Shown piece after piece: positions 1 through 9,124 of a stretch of 64,000 bases of DNA. The stretch comes from Microbacterium sp. Marseille-Q6648 (GTDB taxonomy: Bacteria > Actinomycetota > Actinomycetes > Actinomycetales > Microbacteriaceae), in assembly GCF_943181415.1 (NCBI RefSeq), contig NZ_CALPBZ010000001.1:124001-188000 (forward strand). The letters run 5' to 3'. Positions within the stretch are counted from its first letter, which is position 1, and each line of letters begins with the position of its first letter. The position numbers and the translations under genes are program-made. Under the pieces are notes generated by a model. That model did no database searches. It was not told where the DNA came from and worked only from the letters and a program-made list of their open reading frames with translations.

Positions 1-55
1 CCAGGCGTACCTGCGACTGGCCCGGGAGCTGGTCTCGCGTGGCGCCGTCGCCTGA
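1..55 (+). CDS. ParA-family ATPase, 3' end only
   Basis: The first bases continue an open frame (from base 2) that ends at a TGA at 53-55 and encodes the tail AYLRLARELVSRGAVA. This ending and its position just before scpA match the ParA/Soj-type ATPases that usually precede scpAB in actinobacteria. The stop lies inside scpA, whose GTG start is at 39, so the genes overlap by 17 bases and are probably translationally coupled. Only 17 residues are visible, so the family call depends mostly on context. Confidence 0.6.
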   Translation, partial: QAYLRLARELVSRGAVA

Positions 56-842
56 CGAGCCCGACCGGTTCCGGGTCTCGCTGACCAACTTCGACGGTCC
101 GTTCGACCTGCTGCTGAACCTCATCTCCAAGCACGAGCTCGACATCACCGAGGTGTCGCTGTCGAGGGTGACGGACGAGTTCATCGCGTATCTGCGGGAC
201 GCCGGGCCCGAGGGTGATCTCGACGAAGCGTCCGAATTCCTCGTCGTGGCCGCGACACTGCTCGACATGAAGGTCGTGGGACTGCTGCCGCAGGGCGAGT
301 TCGTCGACGCCGAGTCGGTGGCGCTGCTCGAGGCGCGCGACCTCCTGTTCGCCCGCCTGCTGCAGTACCGGGCGTTCAAAGAGGTGTCGACGTGGTTCGC
401 GAGATGCCTCGAGCGCGAAGAGCGCCGACACGTCCGCGCGGTGCGCCTGGACGAGAAGTACCGGAACGCCGTCCCCGAGCTCGTGTGGACGCTGAGCCCC
501 GACGACTTCGCCGCCCTCGCGCTGCTGGCGATGACGCCGAAGGAGATCCCGTCGGTGCGACTGGATCACCTGCACGCGCCGTTGATCAGCATCCGGGAAC
601 AGGCCGCCGTCGTGGTCACCCTGTTGCGGGATGCCGGAACGCTCACTTTCCGGGAGCTCGTGGCCGGGGTCTCGCAGCCGGGTGTCGTCGTGGCGCGGTT
701 CATCTCGGTGCTCGAGCTCTACCGTCACGCGGCGATCGGCTTCGAGCAGCTGGAGCCGCTCGGCGAATTGACCCTGCGCTGGACCGCCGACCGGTGGTCC
801 GATGAGAACCTCGCGACCCTGGGGGCCGACTATGACAGATGA
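39..842 (+). CDS. scpA: Segregation and condensation protein A
   Basis: ScpA is the kleisin subunit that bridges the heads of the SMC dimer and binds ScpB, giving the bacterial condensin. The 267-residue product has the typical N-terminal signature FDGPFDLLLNLI near residues 19-30 and then the HELDI segment. Its C-terminus has the winged-helix pattern (TLTFRELV...VARFISVLELYR) that contacts the SMC cap. Length is normal for the family. The GTG at 39 is the only start that keeps the N-terminal signature close to the beginning. It overlaps scpB by 11 bases, so the pair is likely made in stoichiometric amounts. Confidence 0.95.
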   Translation: MAPSPDEPDRFRVSLTNFDGPFDLLLNLISKHELDITEVSLSRVTDEFIAYLRDAGPEGDLDEASEFLVVAATLLDMKVVGLLPQGEFVDAESVALLEARDLLFARLLQYRAFKEVSTWFARCLEREERRHVRAVRLDEKYRNAVPELVWTLSPDDFAALALLAMTPKEIPSVRLDHLHAPLISIREQAAVVVTLLRDAGTLTFRELVAGVSQPGVVVARFISVLELYRHAAIGFEQLEPLGELTLRWTADRWSDENLATLGADYDR

Positions 843-1446
843 CACGACCACCACCGATGACGTCGACGCGTCGGCGCGGCCGCGGACGACCGCCGACGTG
901 GCCCGCCGGCTCGAGGCCATCCTGCTCGTCGTCGACGAGCCCCAGAGTCTGGTGGCGCTGGCCACCGCGGTCTCGGCGCCCGTGCCCGCCGTCCGCCAGG
1001 CGATCGAAGGGCTCGTCGCGGATTACGACGGACTCGCCGGGGGTCCGCGCCGCGGCTTCGAGCTGCGCGAGGTCGGCGGCGGCTGGCGGCTCTACGTGCG
1101 GGACGAGCACGACGACCTGGTGAGCGAGTTCGTCAACTCGCAGGCGCCGTCGCGCCTGTCGCAGGCGGCGCTGGAGACCCTCGCGGTGATCGCCTACAAG
1201 CAGCCCGTCACGCGCGGTCAGGTCGCCTCGATCCGCGCGGTCAACGTCGACTCCGTCGTGCGGACGCTGCTGTCGCGCGGCCTCATCGAGGAGCGCTTCG
1301 CCGACCCGGAGACCGGCGCGATCCACTACGGCACCACCGACGCGCTGCTGGTGCACCTCGGCATCAACTCCCTCGACGAGCTGCCCCACATCTCGCCCCT
1401 CCTCGACGACGGCGCGCAGGGATTCGACGCGGAGGTGATCCGATGA
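832..1446 (+). CDS. scpB: Segregation and condensation protein B
   Basis: ScpB dimers bind the middle of ScpA and regulate SMC ring opening. The 204-residue product has two winged-helix units; the most recognisable stretch is LSQAALETLAVIAYKQPVTR around residues 108-127, followed by RAVNVDSVVRTLLSRGLIEE, both highly conserved in the family. I place the start at the ATG at 832 (MTDDTTTTDD) because it gives the usual length and a short overlap with scpA; a longer frame from 802 would add an unlikely Arg/Trp/Pro stretch. The acidic Thr/Asp N-terminus looks like a disordered tail. The stop overlaps the next gene as ATGA. Confidence 0.95.
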   Translation: MTDDTTTTDDVDASARPRTTADVARRLEAILLVVDEPQSLVALATAVSAPVPAVRQAIEGLVADYDGLAGGPRRGFELREVGGGWRLYVRDEHDDLVSEFVNSQAPSRLSQAALETLAVIAYKQPVTRGQVASIRAVNVDSVVRTLLSRGLIEERFADPETGAIHYGTTDALLVHLGINSLDELPHISPLLDDGAQGFDAEVIR

Positions 1447-2231
1447 GCGACGAGGGCCGCGTCCGGCTGCAGAAGGCCCTGGCCAACGCCGGCGTCGCGT
1501 CGCGCCGCGTCGCCGAGCAGCTGATCGTCGACGGGCGCGTGAGGGTCAACGGCGCCGTGGTCACCGAGCTCGGCTCGCGCGTCGACCCCGACACCGACCT
1601 GATCGACGTCGACGGCACCGCCGTGCAGCTCGACCAGACCAAGCGCTATGTCATGCTCAACAAGCCCACCGGCGTCGTGAGCTCGATGCGCGACGACCGA
1701 GGGCGTCCCGACCTGCGCCGGTTCACGAAGGACTGGCCGGAGCGGCTGTACAACGTCGGGCGACTGGATGCCGAGACGAGCGGCCTGCTCGTCCTCACCA
1801 ACGACGGGGAGCTCTCGCACGTGCTCGCCCACCCGTCGTTCGGCGTCACCAAGGTCTACATCGCCAAGGTCGAAGGGCGGGTGACGCCCCAGACCGTCGC
1901 CCGGCTGACGCGGGGGATCGACCTGGAGGACGGCCCCATCGCCGCGGACAAGGCGCGCTTGCTCTCGAGCTCGGACGCCGGCGGCGGGTCGCTCATCGAG
2001 CTGACCCTGCACTCCGGGCGCAACCGCATCGTGCGGCGGATGATGGCCGCGGTCGGTCACCCCGTCGTCGAGCTCGTGCGGCGGCAGTTCGGCCCGCTGC
2101 ACCTGGGAACCCTTCCAGCGGGCGAGGCGCGCGAGTTGACTAAGGTGGAGCGGGGCGCGCTGCTCACTCTCGCGCGCCAGGCGACCGGCGACCCGACGTC
2201 CGAGGGTCGCAGCGATCAGGAGAACACGTGA
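1443..2231 (+). CDS. rluB: rRNA pseudouridine synthase, RluB/RsuA family
   Basis: The enzyme isomerises a specific uridine of ribosomal RNA, by family analogy a position in helix 89 of 23S rRNA. Residues about 4-60 form an S4 RNA-binding domain (RLQKALANAGVASRR, DGRVRVNG). The catalytic domain follows, with the RsuA-family signature GRLDAETSGLLVLTNDG around residue 107; its Asp is the invariant nucleophile. A second conserved stretch, SGRNRIVRRMM, lies near residue 195. It starts inside the scpB stop (ATGA) and its own stop overlaps the tyrA GTG start, so it is embedded in the operon. RluB is preferred over RsuA because of the actinobacterial gene order; the exact target base is not shown by the sequence. 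Confidence 0.9.
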   Translation: MSDEGRVRLQKALANAGVASRRVAEQLIVDGRVRVNGAVVTELGSRVDPDTDLIDVDGTAVQLDQTKRYVMLNKPTGVVSSMRDDRGRPDLRRFTKDWPERLYNVGRLDAETSGLLVLTNDGELSHVLAHPSFGVTKVYIAKVEGRVTPQTVARLTRGIDLEDGPIAADKARLLSSSDAGGGSLIELTLHSGRNRIVRRMMAAVGHPVVELVRRQFGPLHLGTLPAGEARELTKVERGALLTLARQATGDPTSEGRSDQENT

Positions 2232-3349
2232 CCGATACCGCGACAGCGTCCGCGCGCGTGCGCGCGCGCGTTCACGGCACGGTTCGCATCGTCGGAGCGG
2301 GCCTGCTCGGGTCGAGCATCGGCCACGCCCTCACCGGGCTCGGGGTCGACGTCGCCCTGTCCGACACCTCGCCGGCGCAGCTGCGGCTCGCCGTCGACTA
2401 CGGCGCCGGACGCGCCGCCCGAGACGACGACCGGCCGAGCCTCGTCGTCGTAGCCGTGCCGCCGGACGTCACCGCCGACGTGATCGCCCGCGAACTCGCC
2501 GCGTACCCGGATGCCGTGGTCACCGACGTCGCGAGCGTCAAGCTCGAGCCGCTGCGCACGCTCCGCGAGCGTGGCGTCGACATCGCCCGCTACATCGGCT
2601 CGCACCCCCTCGCCGGCCGCGAGCGCGGGGGAGCCATCGCCGCCCGAGCCGACATCTTCGTCGGCCGGCCGTGGGTCGTGTGCCGCGACGAAGAGACCTC
2701 GGCATCCGATCTCGCCCTCGTCGAGGGCCTGGCGCTGGATCTCGGCGCGATGCCGATCGAGATGTCGCCCGAAGACCACGACCGCTCCGTGGCGCTCGTC
2801 TCGCATGTGCCCCAGCTGGTCGCGAGCCTGCTCGCGGGCCGCTTCGTCGACGCGCCCGACGGCTCGTTGCGCCTCGCCGGGCAGGGTGTGCGCGACACCA
2901 CGCGCATTGCGGCGTCGGCGCCCGAGCTGTGGGTCCAGATCCTGGGGGCGAACGCCACCCCGGTCGTGGACGTCCTCGACGCCCTCGCCGCCGACCTCAC
3001 CGACGTGGCCGCCGCGCTCCGGGCACCCGACGCCCCCGGAGCGCGCCGCGCGATCGCCGACACGATCCGCCGCGGCAACGACGGCGTCGAGCGGCTGCCG
3101 GGCAAGCACGGCCAGAACCGCCGGTTCGAGACGATCGTCGTCATGGTCGACGACACCCCCGGCCAGCTCGGCCGGCTGTTCGGCGAGCTCGGCGAGCTCG
3201 ACGTCAACGTCGAGGACCTGCGCCTGGAGCACTCCCCGGGTGCGCAGTTCGGTCTCGCCGAGATCAGCGTCGCCCCCACCGCCGTCCGCCGGGCGATCGA
3301 CGGGCTCGACGCCCGCGGATGGAAGATTGCGAGCACCACCAATGACTGA
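2228..3349 (+). CDS. tyrA: Prephenate dehydrogenase with ACT domain
   Basis: TyrA oxidatively decarboxylates prephenate to 4-hydroxyphenylpyruvate using NAD, the committed step to tyrosine. An N-terminal Rossmann fold is shown by [12 protein letters not shown] around residues 21-32, and the conserved active-site block [12 protein letters not shown] follows near residue 123. Residues about 298-372 form an ACT domain ([20 protein letters not shown]), the usual tyrosine-sensing module. The 373-residue length is typical of actinobacterial TyrA. The GTG start overlaps the rluB stop by four bases, and its stop overlaps the cmk start, so expression is coupled to its neighbours. Feedback inhibition by tyrosine is inferred from the ACT domain. 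Confidence 0.93.
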   Translation: MTDTATASARVRARVHGTVRIVGAGLLGSSIGHALTGLGVDVALSDTSPAQLRLAVDYGAGRAARDDDRPSLVVVAVPPDVTADVIARELAAYPDAVVTDVASVKLEPLRTLRERGVDIARYIGSHPLAGRERGGAIAARADIFVGRPWVVCRDEETSASDLALVEGLALDLGAMPIEMSPEDHDRSVALVSHVPQLVASLLAGRFVDAPDGSLRLAGQGVRDTTRIAASAPELWVQILGANATPVVDVLDALAADLTDVAAALRAPDAPGARRAIADTIRRGNDGVERLPGKHGQNRRFETIVVMVDDTPGQLGRLFGELGELDVNVEDLRLEHSPGAQFGLAEISVAPTAVRRAIDGLDARGWKIASTTND

Positions 3350-4052
3350 CTCCGTCCACACCGATCCGGTGATCGTCGCGATCGACGGTCCCGCCGGCAG
3401 CGGCAAGTCGAGCGTGTCGAAAGAGGTCGCGCGACGGCTCGGCTACGGCTATCTCGACACCGGCGCCGCCTACCGCGCGCTGGCGTGGCACGCCCTCGAC
3501 CACGGGGTCGACACATCCGACGCCACGAGCGTGCTCGAGGTCACCGGCGACTTCGAGTACGAGGTCTCGACCGACCCCGACGACTTCTGGGTGCGCGTGG
3601 GCGGTACCGACGTGACCGAGGCCATCCGCGAGCCCCGGGTCTCCGACGCCGTCAGCGGCGTCGCCCGGGTGCCCGCCGTCCGCCAGTCCGCGAGCGCGCT
3701 CTTCCGTGCCCTGGCGGGGCGGGCGGGCACGCCGGGCGTGGTCATCGAGGGCCGCGACATCACGACCGTCGTCGCCCCCGACGCACCTGTGCGCATCCTT
3801 CTGACGGCTTCGCCCGAGGTGCGGGCGGCGCGGCGCAGCGCCGAGCTGACCTCGCAGGATGCGATCGAGGTCGCCCAGGCGATGGCCAAGCGCGACGCCT
3901 CGGATTCGGCGGTGGTGGACTTCCTCACCGCGGCACCGGGCGTGACCGTGGTCGATTCGAGCGAACTGGACTTCGCCCAGACCGTCGACGCCGTCCTCGG
4001 CGTCGTCGGACGGGCCATCCCCACAGAGGCGGGAGCACGACATGGCAGCTGA
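3342..4052 (+). CDS. cmk: Cytidylate kinase
   Basis: Cmk phosphorylates CMP and dCMP to the diphosphates, salvaging the products of RNA turnover and lipid synthesis. The P-loop [11 protein letters not shown] lies at residues 11-21, followed by the conserved LDTGAAYRA substrate-binding segment and, near residue 130, [15 protein letters not shown]. The start at 3342 ([10 protein letters not shown]) gives a 236-residue protein of normal family size; the frame extends much further upstream, but that stretch is antiparallel to tyrA sequence logic and is not protein-like. It overlaps tyrA by 8 bases and der by 11 bases, as in many actinobacteria where cmk and der are paired. Confidence 0.95.
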   Translation: MTDSVHTDPVIVAIDGPAGSGKSSVSKEVARRLGYGYLDTGAAYRALAWHALDHGVDTSDATSVLEVTGDFEYEVSTDPDDFWVRVGGTDVTEAIREPRVSDAVSGVARVPAVRQSASALFRALAGRAGTPGVVIEGRDITTVVAPDAPVRILLTASPEVRAARRSAELTSQDAIEVAQAMAKRDASDSAVVDFLTAAPGVTVVDSSELDFAQTVDAVLGVVGRAIPTEAGARHGS

Positions 4053-5580
4053 CGGAACCGAACACGGAACCGAAGACGAGTATGGCGAGGACCACCTCGC
4101 CGAGACGCTGGACGAGATCGACGACGAGCTGGCGGACCAGCGCGCGGCGGCCCTGCGCGCGAGCCTCGACGACTACGAGCTGGACGAAGAGGATGCCGCG
4201 CTGCTGGCGGGCCTGGTCGACGGCGGCGAGGGCATCGAGATCCTTCCCGCCCTTCCGGTGGTCGCGATCGTCGGCCGCCCGAACGTCGGCAAGTCGGCGC
4301 TGGTGAACCGCATCCTCGGCCGTCGCGAGGCGGTCGTCGAAGACACCCCGGGCGTTACGCGCGACCGCGTCACCTACAAGGCCGAGTGGATGAACCGCCG
4401 GTTCTCGCTCGTCGACACCGGTGGGTGGGAGCCCGACGCCAGGGGCATCGATCGCTCGGTCGCCGCGCAGGCCGAGGTCGCCATCGACCTGTGCGACGTG
4501 GTGCTGTTCGTCGTGGACGCGATGGTGGGGGCGACCTCCACCGACGAGCACGTCGTGCGACTGCTGCGCAAGAGCGGCAAGCCGGTGTTCCTCGTCGCCA
4601 ACAAGGTCGACGACGCCCGCCAGGAGCCCGAGGCCGCCGCCCTGTGGAACCTCGGGCTCGGCGAGCCGTACCCGGTGTCGGCCATCCACGGCCGCGGTGT
4701 CGCGGATCTCCTCGACGACATCATGAAGAAGCTCCCCGAGGTCTCGACCGTTGCACGCGGCGAGATCGGCGGTCCCCGTCGCGTGGCGATCCTCGGTCGC
4801 CCGAACGTCGGCAAGTCGTCGCTGCTGAACAAGGCAGCCGGCGAGGAGCGCGTCGTGGTGAACGAGCTCGCCGGCACCACTCGCGACCCGGTGGACGAGG
4901 TGGTCGAACTCGGCGGGCGGCTCTGGCGCCTGGTCGACACGGCCGGCATCCGTCGTCGTGTGCATCTGCAGCAGGGCGCCGACTTCTACGCATCGCTTCG
5001 CACCTCGGCGGCGCTCGAGAAGGCCGAGGTCGCCGTCGTCGTGCTCGACGTGAGCGAATCGCTCAGCGAGCAGGACGTGCGCATCATCGACCTCGTGCTC
5101 GAATCGGGCCGCGCGCTCGTGCTGGCGTTCAACAAGTGGGATCGCCTGAACGACGACGACATGGAGAACATCGATCGCCGTCGTTACCTCGAGCGCGAGA
5201 TCGAGCAGGATCTCGCCCACGTGGCGTGGGCGCCTCGCGTGAACATCTCGGCCAAGACCGGACGTCACCTCGAGAAGCTGGTGCCCGCGCTCGAGACGGC
5301 GCTGGACTCGTGGGATCAGCGCATCCCGACGGGTAAGTTCAACGCGTTCCTGTCCGAGCTCGTCGCCGAGCATCCGCACCCGCTGCGCGGCGGCAAGCAG
5401 CCGCGCATCCTGTTCGGCACCCAGGCGTCGACGCGTCCGCCGACCTTCGTGCTGTTCACGACGGGCTTCCTGGATGCCGGTTACCGCCGTTTCGTCCAGC
5501 GACGACTGCGCGAGCTGTACGGCTTCGAGGGTTCGCCGATCGTGATCAACATGCGGGTGCGCGAGCGCCGGCAGCGCTGA
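4042..5580 (+). CDS. der: Ribosome biogenesis GTPase Der (EngA)
   Basis: Der is an essential double-GTPase needed for maturation of the 50S subunit. Two tandem G domains are clear: G1 motifs [12 protein letters not shown] (about residue 78) and [12 protein letters not shown] (about residue 253), each followed by a DTPG or DTAG switch II and an NK(V/W)D specificity motif. The C-terminal KH-like domain holds [11 protein letters not shown] and ends in basic residues (RVRERRQR). The first 70 residues are an acidic extension ([20 protein letters not shown]) typical of actinobacterial Der proteins and not part of the GTPase. It is the last gene of the scpA-der run. Confidence 0.96.
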   Translation: MAADGTEHGTEDEYGEDHLAETLDEIDDELADQRAAALRASLDDYELDEEDAALLAGLVDGGEGIEILPALPVVAIVGRPNVGKSALVNRILGRREAVVEDTPGVTRDRVTYKAEWMNRRFSLVDTGGWEPDARGIDRSVAAQAEVAIDLCDVVLFVVDAMVGATSTDEHVVRLLRKSGKPVFLVANKVDDARQEPEAAALWNLGLGEPYPVSAIHGRGVADLLDDIMKKLPEVSTVARGEIGGPRRVAILGRPNVGKSSLLNKAAGEERVVVNELAGTTRDPVDEVVELGGRLWRLVDTAGIRRRVHLQQGADFYASLRTSAALEKAEVAVVVLDVSESLSEQDVRIIDLVLESGRALVLAFNKWDRLNDDDMENIDRRRYLEREIEQDLAHVAWAPRVNISAKTGRHLEKLVPALETALDSWDQRIPTGKFNAFLSELVAEHPHPLRGGKQPRILFGTQASTRPPTFVLFTTGFLDAGYRRFVQRRLRELYGFEGSPIVINMRVRERRQR

Positions 5581-5620
5581 GGCCGGCGCCGCCGGTGCGG
5601 TGGTGTGTCAGGCTGACACG

Positions 5621-6529
5621 GTGAGTACGCGACAGCCGGATGCCGGGGGCCCGCCGCCCCGCACGGGGCCGCGCGACCCGGGTGACGCCTGGGTCGTCGC
5701 CCCCACCGGAGAGCGGTACTGGGGGCGTTTCGGTGCCGCGGGTCTGCTGGCCCACGACGCCGAGCGCGGCATCCTGCTGCAGCATCGCGTGTCGTGGAGC
5801 CACTTCGGCGGCACGTGGGCGCTGCCCGGCGGCGCGCGCCATGACGGCGAGTCGGCGACCGACGGCGCGATCCGCGAGGCGACCGAAGAGGCCGGCGTGC
5901 CCGACGGGGCCGTGCGGCCGCGCCTGCTGAGCGTCCTCGACCTCGACTACTGGAGCTACGCCACGCTCGTCGCCGACGTCGAGCGGCCGTTCGAGCCGGT
6001 GATCAGCGACCCCGAGAGCGTCGAGCTGGCGTGGGTTCCCGTCGAAGAGGTCGTCGCCCGGCCACTGCACCCGGGGTTCGCCGCCTCGTGGCCGGCGCTT
6101 CGTGAGCTGCTCGAGGTGCGGCCCGCTCTCGTGGTCGACGTCGCCAACGTCATGGGCGCCGTCCCCGACGGGTGGTGGCGCGATCGCCGCGGAGCGGCCG
6201 AGCGCCTGATCGCGCGCGTGGCGGGGCTCGAGGTCGACGGCATCCCGGGCGGTGAGCTCGGGCTCTCGGAGCACCGCTGGTTCCCGGCGATCGCGGCGGT
6301 CGTCGAAGGTCAGGCGCGGCAGGCTCCCGCTGCCGGTCGCGTCGAGGTGGTGCGGGCTCCGGCATCCGGAGACGATGCCATCGTGGCCGAGACCCGCCGC
6401 AGGCTCGGGCGGGGCGAGCAGGTCACGGTGGTCACCAGCGACCGCGAGCTCGCCGCCCGCGTGACGGATGCCGGGGGCACGGTCCGCGGCGCGCGATGGC
6501 TGCTGGACCTGGTGACCCCGGCATCCTGA
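5621..6529 (+). CDS. NUDIX hydrolase fused to a NYN/YacP-like domain
   Basis: The N-terminal half is a NUDIX domain with the complete box around residues 70-93: GGARHDGE, then REATEEAGV, matching GX5EX7REUXEEXGU. It should hydrolyse a nucleoside diphosphate linked to another group. The C-terminal half (from about residue 170) begins VVDVANVMGAVPDGWW and includes TVVTSDRELAARV, the pattern of NYN/PIN-like nuclease domains of the YacP type, with acidic residues in the expected places. This two-domain layout suggests RNA or nucleotide quality control, but the substrate is unknown. The start is uncertain: GTG at 5600 or 5621; neither has a clear ribosome binding site, and I use 5621. It lies 40 bases after der and may be read from the same transcript. 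Confidence 0.75.
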   Translation: MSTRQPDAGGPPPRTGPRDPGDAWVVAPTGERYWGRFGAAGLLAHDAERGILLQHRVSWSHFGGTWALPGGARHDGESATDGAIREATEEAGVPDGAVRPRLLSVLDLDYWSYATLVADVERPFEPVISDPESVELAWVPVEEVVARPLHPGFAASWPALRELLEVRPALVVDVANVMGAVPDGWWRDRRGAAERLIARVAGLEVDGIPGGELGLSEHRWFPAIAAVVEGQARQAPAAGRVEVVRAPASGDDAIVAETRRRLGRGEQVTVVTSDRELAARVTDAGGTVRGARWLLDLVTPAS

Positions 6530-6530
6530 A

Positions 6531-8021
6531 TCAGTGAGCGAACGCGGGAGCGTCCCCCGGGACCGCGTCCGACGGCTCGACCGGCTTGCGGACGAACAGC
6601 GCGAGTCCCGCGGCGGCGGTGGCGATGATGGCTCCCACCAGGAACGCGGCGTGCACGCCGTCGGCGGTCGCGGCCACCGCGTCGGCGCCGCGTGAGGCGG
6701 ATGCGGCGGCCTGCACCGACATGAGCGTGACGAACAGGGCCGTGCCGGCGGCGCCGGCGACCTGCTGGATGGTGCCGACGATCGCGCTGCCGTGCGGGTA
6801 CAGGTGGCGCGGGAGCGACCCCAGGGCCGACGTCATGAGCGGGGTGAAGACGAAGCCGAGGCCGAGGTTGAGGGCGACGTGCACGGCGATCACCCACGCC
6901 ACCGTGGTGCCCTCGTCGAAGGTCGCCATGCCCCACAGTGCGGCGGCGGCCACGGCCATGCCCGGGATCACGAGCGGGGTCGGTCCGAAGCGGTCGAAGA
7001 GCGAGCCGACGATCGGCGCGATGACGCCCATCAGGATGCCGCCCGGAAGCAGCATCAGGCCGACGGCGAGGGTGTCCAGGCCCAGTACCTGCTGCAGGTA
7101 GATCGGCAGCAGCACGAGCGAGCCGAACAGCGCGGCGAACACCACGACGACGAGGGACACCGCGAGGCTGAAGGTGCGCGACCGGAAGGTGCGGAGGTCC
7201 AGCAGTGCGGCATCCGTCTTCTGCAGGCGGATCTGGCGGACGACGAAGGTGATCAGGCTGGCCGCGCCCACCACCAGCGGGATCCACACCGGGACGGGCG
7301 CGTGGCCCGACGCCGCTTCGCCGATGGAGCTGAGGCCGAAGATGAGTCCACCGAAGCCGAGCGCCGACAGGATGACCGAGGGGACGTCGAGGGTCGCGGG
7401 GACGGTCTCGGTGACGTTGCGCACCCACACCGCGCCCAGGGCGATCGCCAGGACGGCGATGGGCAGGACGAGCCAGAACATCCAGCGCCAGTCGAGCGCC
7501 GAGAGGATGATGCCCGACACGGTGGGCCCGATGGCCGGGGCGACCGCGATCACGATGGAGATGACACCCATCATGCGGCCGCGATGGGTGGCGGGGACGA
7601 TCGTGAGGACCGTCGTGAACAGCAGCGGCATCATGATCGCGGTGCCCGACGCCTGCACGATGCGGCCGGCCAGCAGCACCTCGAAGCCGGGTGAGAGCGC
7701 GGCGATCAGGGTTCCCGCGGTGAAGAGCCCCATCGCGGTGAAGTAGATGTTCCGCAGGGGGAAGCGCGCGAGCAGGAAGCCGGTGAGCGGGATCACGACG
7801 GCCATGGTGAGCATGAAGCCGGTGGTCAGCCACTGGGCGGTGCTCGCGGTGATGGCGAGGTCGTTCATGAGGCGGGGGAGCGCGACGCTCATGATCGTCT
7901 CGTTGAGGATCACGACGAAGGCCGAGGCGACGAGGAGGGCGATCACCGAGCCGGTGCGGCGATCGACGGCGGGGGCGGTGGGCACCGGAGTGGACGCGGT
8001 GCGCGAGTCTTCAAGAGTCAT
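6531..8021 (-). CDS. DHA2-family MFS drug efflux transporter
   Basis: A 496-residue polytopic membrane protein of the major facilitator superfamily, DHA2 (EmrB/QacA) type, which normally has 14 helices and exports hydrophobic drugs in exchange for protons. Signature segments include LNETIMSVALPRLMNDL in the first helices, the DHA2-style QWLTTGFMLTMAVVIPLTG, and the motif LAGRIVQASGTAIMMPLL. The start is taken at the ATG at 8021; a GTG and a TTG lie immediately upstream in frame. It is divergent from a TetR regulator, which is the usual arrangement for an inducible efflux pump. The substrate cannot be told from the sequence. Confidence 0.9.
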   Translation of the reverse strand: MTLEDSRTASTPVPTAPAVDRRTGSVIALLVASAFVVILNETIMSVALPRLMNDLAITASTAQWLTTGFMLTMAVVIPLTGFLLARFPLRNIYFTAMGLFTAGTLIAALSPGFEVLLAGRIVQASGTAIMMPLLFTTVLTIVPATHRGRMMGVISIVIAVAPAIGPTVSGIILSALDWRWMFWLVLPIAVLAIALGAVWVRNVTETVPATLDVPSVILSALGFGGLIFGLSSIGEAASGHAPVPVWIPLVVGAASLITFVVRQIRLQKTDAALLDLRTFRSRTFSLAVSLVVVVFAALFGSLVLLPIYLQQVLGLDTLAVGLMLLPGGILMGVIAPIVGSLFDRFGPTPLVIPGMAVAAAALWGMATFDEGTTVAWVIAVHVALNLGLGFVFTPLMTSALGSLPRHLYPHGSAIVGTIQQVAGAAGTALFVTLMSVQAAASASRGADAVAATADGVHAAFLVGAIIATAAAGLALFVRKPVEPSDAVPGDAPAFAH

Positions 8022-8077
8022 CACCTGCAATTATGGCAGACACTGTCAAGTTGGCACCTGATGTACACTGGGCCGGG
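8022..8077. promoter_or_regulatory. Divergent MFS/TetR control region with a palindromic core
   Basis: This short divergent spacer contains the perfect palindrome GACACTGTC (8039-8047), followed by a TTGGCA box. On the minus strand the same bases read TTGACAGTGTC, so a -35-like TTGACA overlaps the palindrome. It is the natural place for the TetR product to bind and shut off both genes. Only the symmetry is seen; operator function is inferred. Confidence 0.4.
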
Positions 8078-8725
8078 ATGAGCACTTCCTCGGTGGTGGA
8101 CGACGACGCGGTCGACGCGCCCGTAGGCCTGCGCGAGCGACGCCGCCTCGAGACGACGCGCGAGATCTCGGATGCCGCTCTCGACCTCTTCGAGCGACAG
8201 GGCGTCCACGCCACGACGGTCGACGAGATCGCGCATGCCGCCGGCATCTCGCCGCGGACGTTCTTCCGGTACTTCGCCACCAAGGAGCAGGCGGCGTTCC
8301 TCGACGACCCCGAGGGCGACCTGCTCGTGCGCGAGACGCTGCGGGCGCTCGACGCCGGCGCGTCGGCCGCCGCCGCGCTCGAGGCGGGCTGGCTCGCCGT
8401 GTTCGACATCGTCGCCGGCGACGTCGAGGGCCAGACCCGCGGACGCCGGCTGCACGCGCTGATCTTCTCCGAGCCGGCGCTGCTCGCCGTGGCCCTTCGC
8501 CGTGACGCCGAGCAGGCGCAGGTGCTGGCGGAAGCCCTTGCGGGGTCGTCGGGGGCGGACCCCGCCTCGCTGAAACTGCTCGTGGCGCTGTTCGGGACGC
8601 TCGGCCGGCAGACCTTCGACGTGTGGGCGCGCCGGCGCGATGCGGGCGACGACGTCGCGCCCCGTTCGGTGTATCTCGACCTGCGTGGGGCGGTGCGGGG
8701 CTTCGCCGAGCACTTCGCCGGCTGA
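8078..8725 (+). CDS. TetR-family transcriptional regulator
   Basis: A 215-residue repressor with an N-terminal TetR helix-turn-helix: RETTREI-like first helix, then TVDEIAHAAGISPRTFFRYF around residues 47-66, a textbook recognition unit. The remaining residues would form the ligand-binding and dimer domain; it is not conserved enough to name a ligand. I choose the ATG at 8078 (MSTSSVVDD) because the upstream in-frame ATG at 8033 would place coding sequence over the palindrome between this gene and the divergent efflux pump. The likely role is ligand-responsive control of that pump and itself. Confidence 0.88.
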   Translation: MSTSSVVDDDAVDAPVGLRERRRLETTREISDAALDLFERQGVHATTVDEIAHAAGISPRTFFRYFATKEQAAFLDDPEGDLLVRETLRALDAGASAAAALEAGWLAVFDIVAGDVEGQTRGRRLHALIFSEPALLAVALRRDAEQAQVLAEALAGSSGADPASLKLLVALFGTLGRQTFDVWARRRDAGDDVAPRSVYLDLRGAVRGFAEHFAG

Positions 8726-8740
8726 GCGCGGTCGTTCCGG

Positions 8741-9112
8741 TCAGTCGTCGCGACCGCGCAGGCGGTCGAGGTCGCGGCGCTCGCGCTTGGTCGGGCGGCC
8801 GGCGCCGCGGTCGCGGATGGGGACGAACGGCGTCTCTTCGCGCGGGAGCGGCGGGGGCGTGCGGTCTTCGACGGCCTCTGCCGCCAGCGCGGCGCCCACC
8901 CGCTTGGTGATCGTCGTCTTCACGACGAGGATCCGGTCGAAGCCGTTGATACGGACGCGCAGCTCATCGCCCGGCCGTACCGGCTGAGCGGCCTTGGCCC
9001 GTTCGCCGTTGACCCGCACGTGCCCCGCGCGACATGCCGTCGTGGCCAGTGACCGGGTCTTGTAGACGCGCACGGCCCAGAGCCAGGCGTCGACGCGGGC
9101 GGTTGCGGTCAT
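8741..9112 (-). CDS. RNA-binding S4 domain protein, HslR/Hsp15-like
   Basis: A 123-residue protein with an S4 domain at the N-terminus (RVDAWLWAVRVYKTRSLATT, then AGHVRVNGERAK), followed by the family segment RPGDELRVRINGFDRILVV. In E. coli Hsp15 binds 50S subunits that still carry nascent chain and tRNA, helping to recycle stalled ribosomes; that role is inferred here. The C-terminus is strongly charged (RPTKRERRDLDRLRGRDD), as usual for the actinobacterial members. It is convergent with the TetR gene and lies 12 bases after the GNAT gene on the same strand, so these two may be co-transcribed. Confidence 0.85.
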   Translation of the reverse strand: MTATARVDAWLWAVRVYKTRSLATTACRAGHVRVNGERAKAAQPVRPGDELRVRINGFDRILVVKTTITKRVGAALAAEAVEDRTPPPLPREETPFVPIRDRGAGRPTKRERRDLDRLRGRDD

Positions 9113-9124
9113 CCGACCATGATC

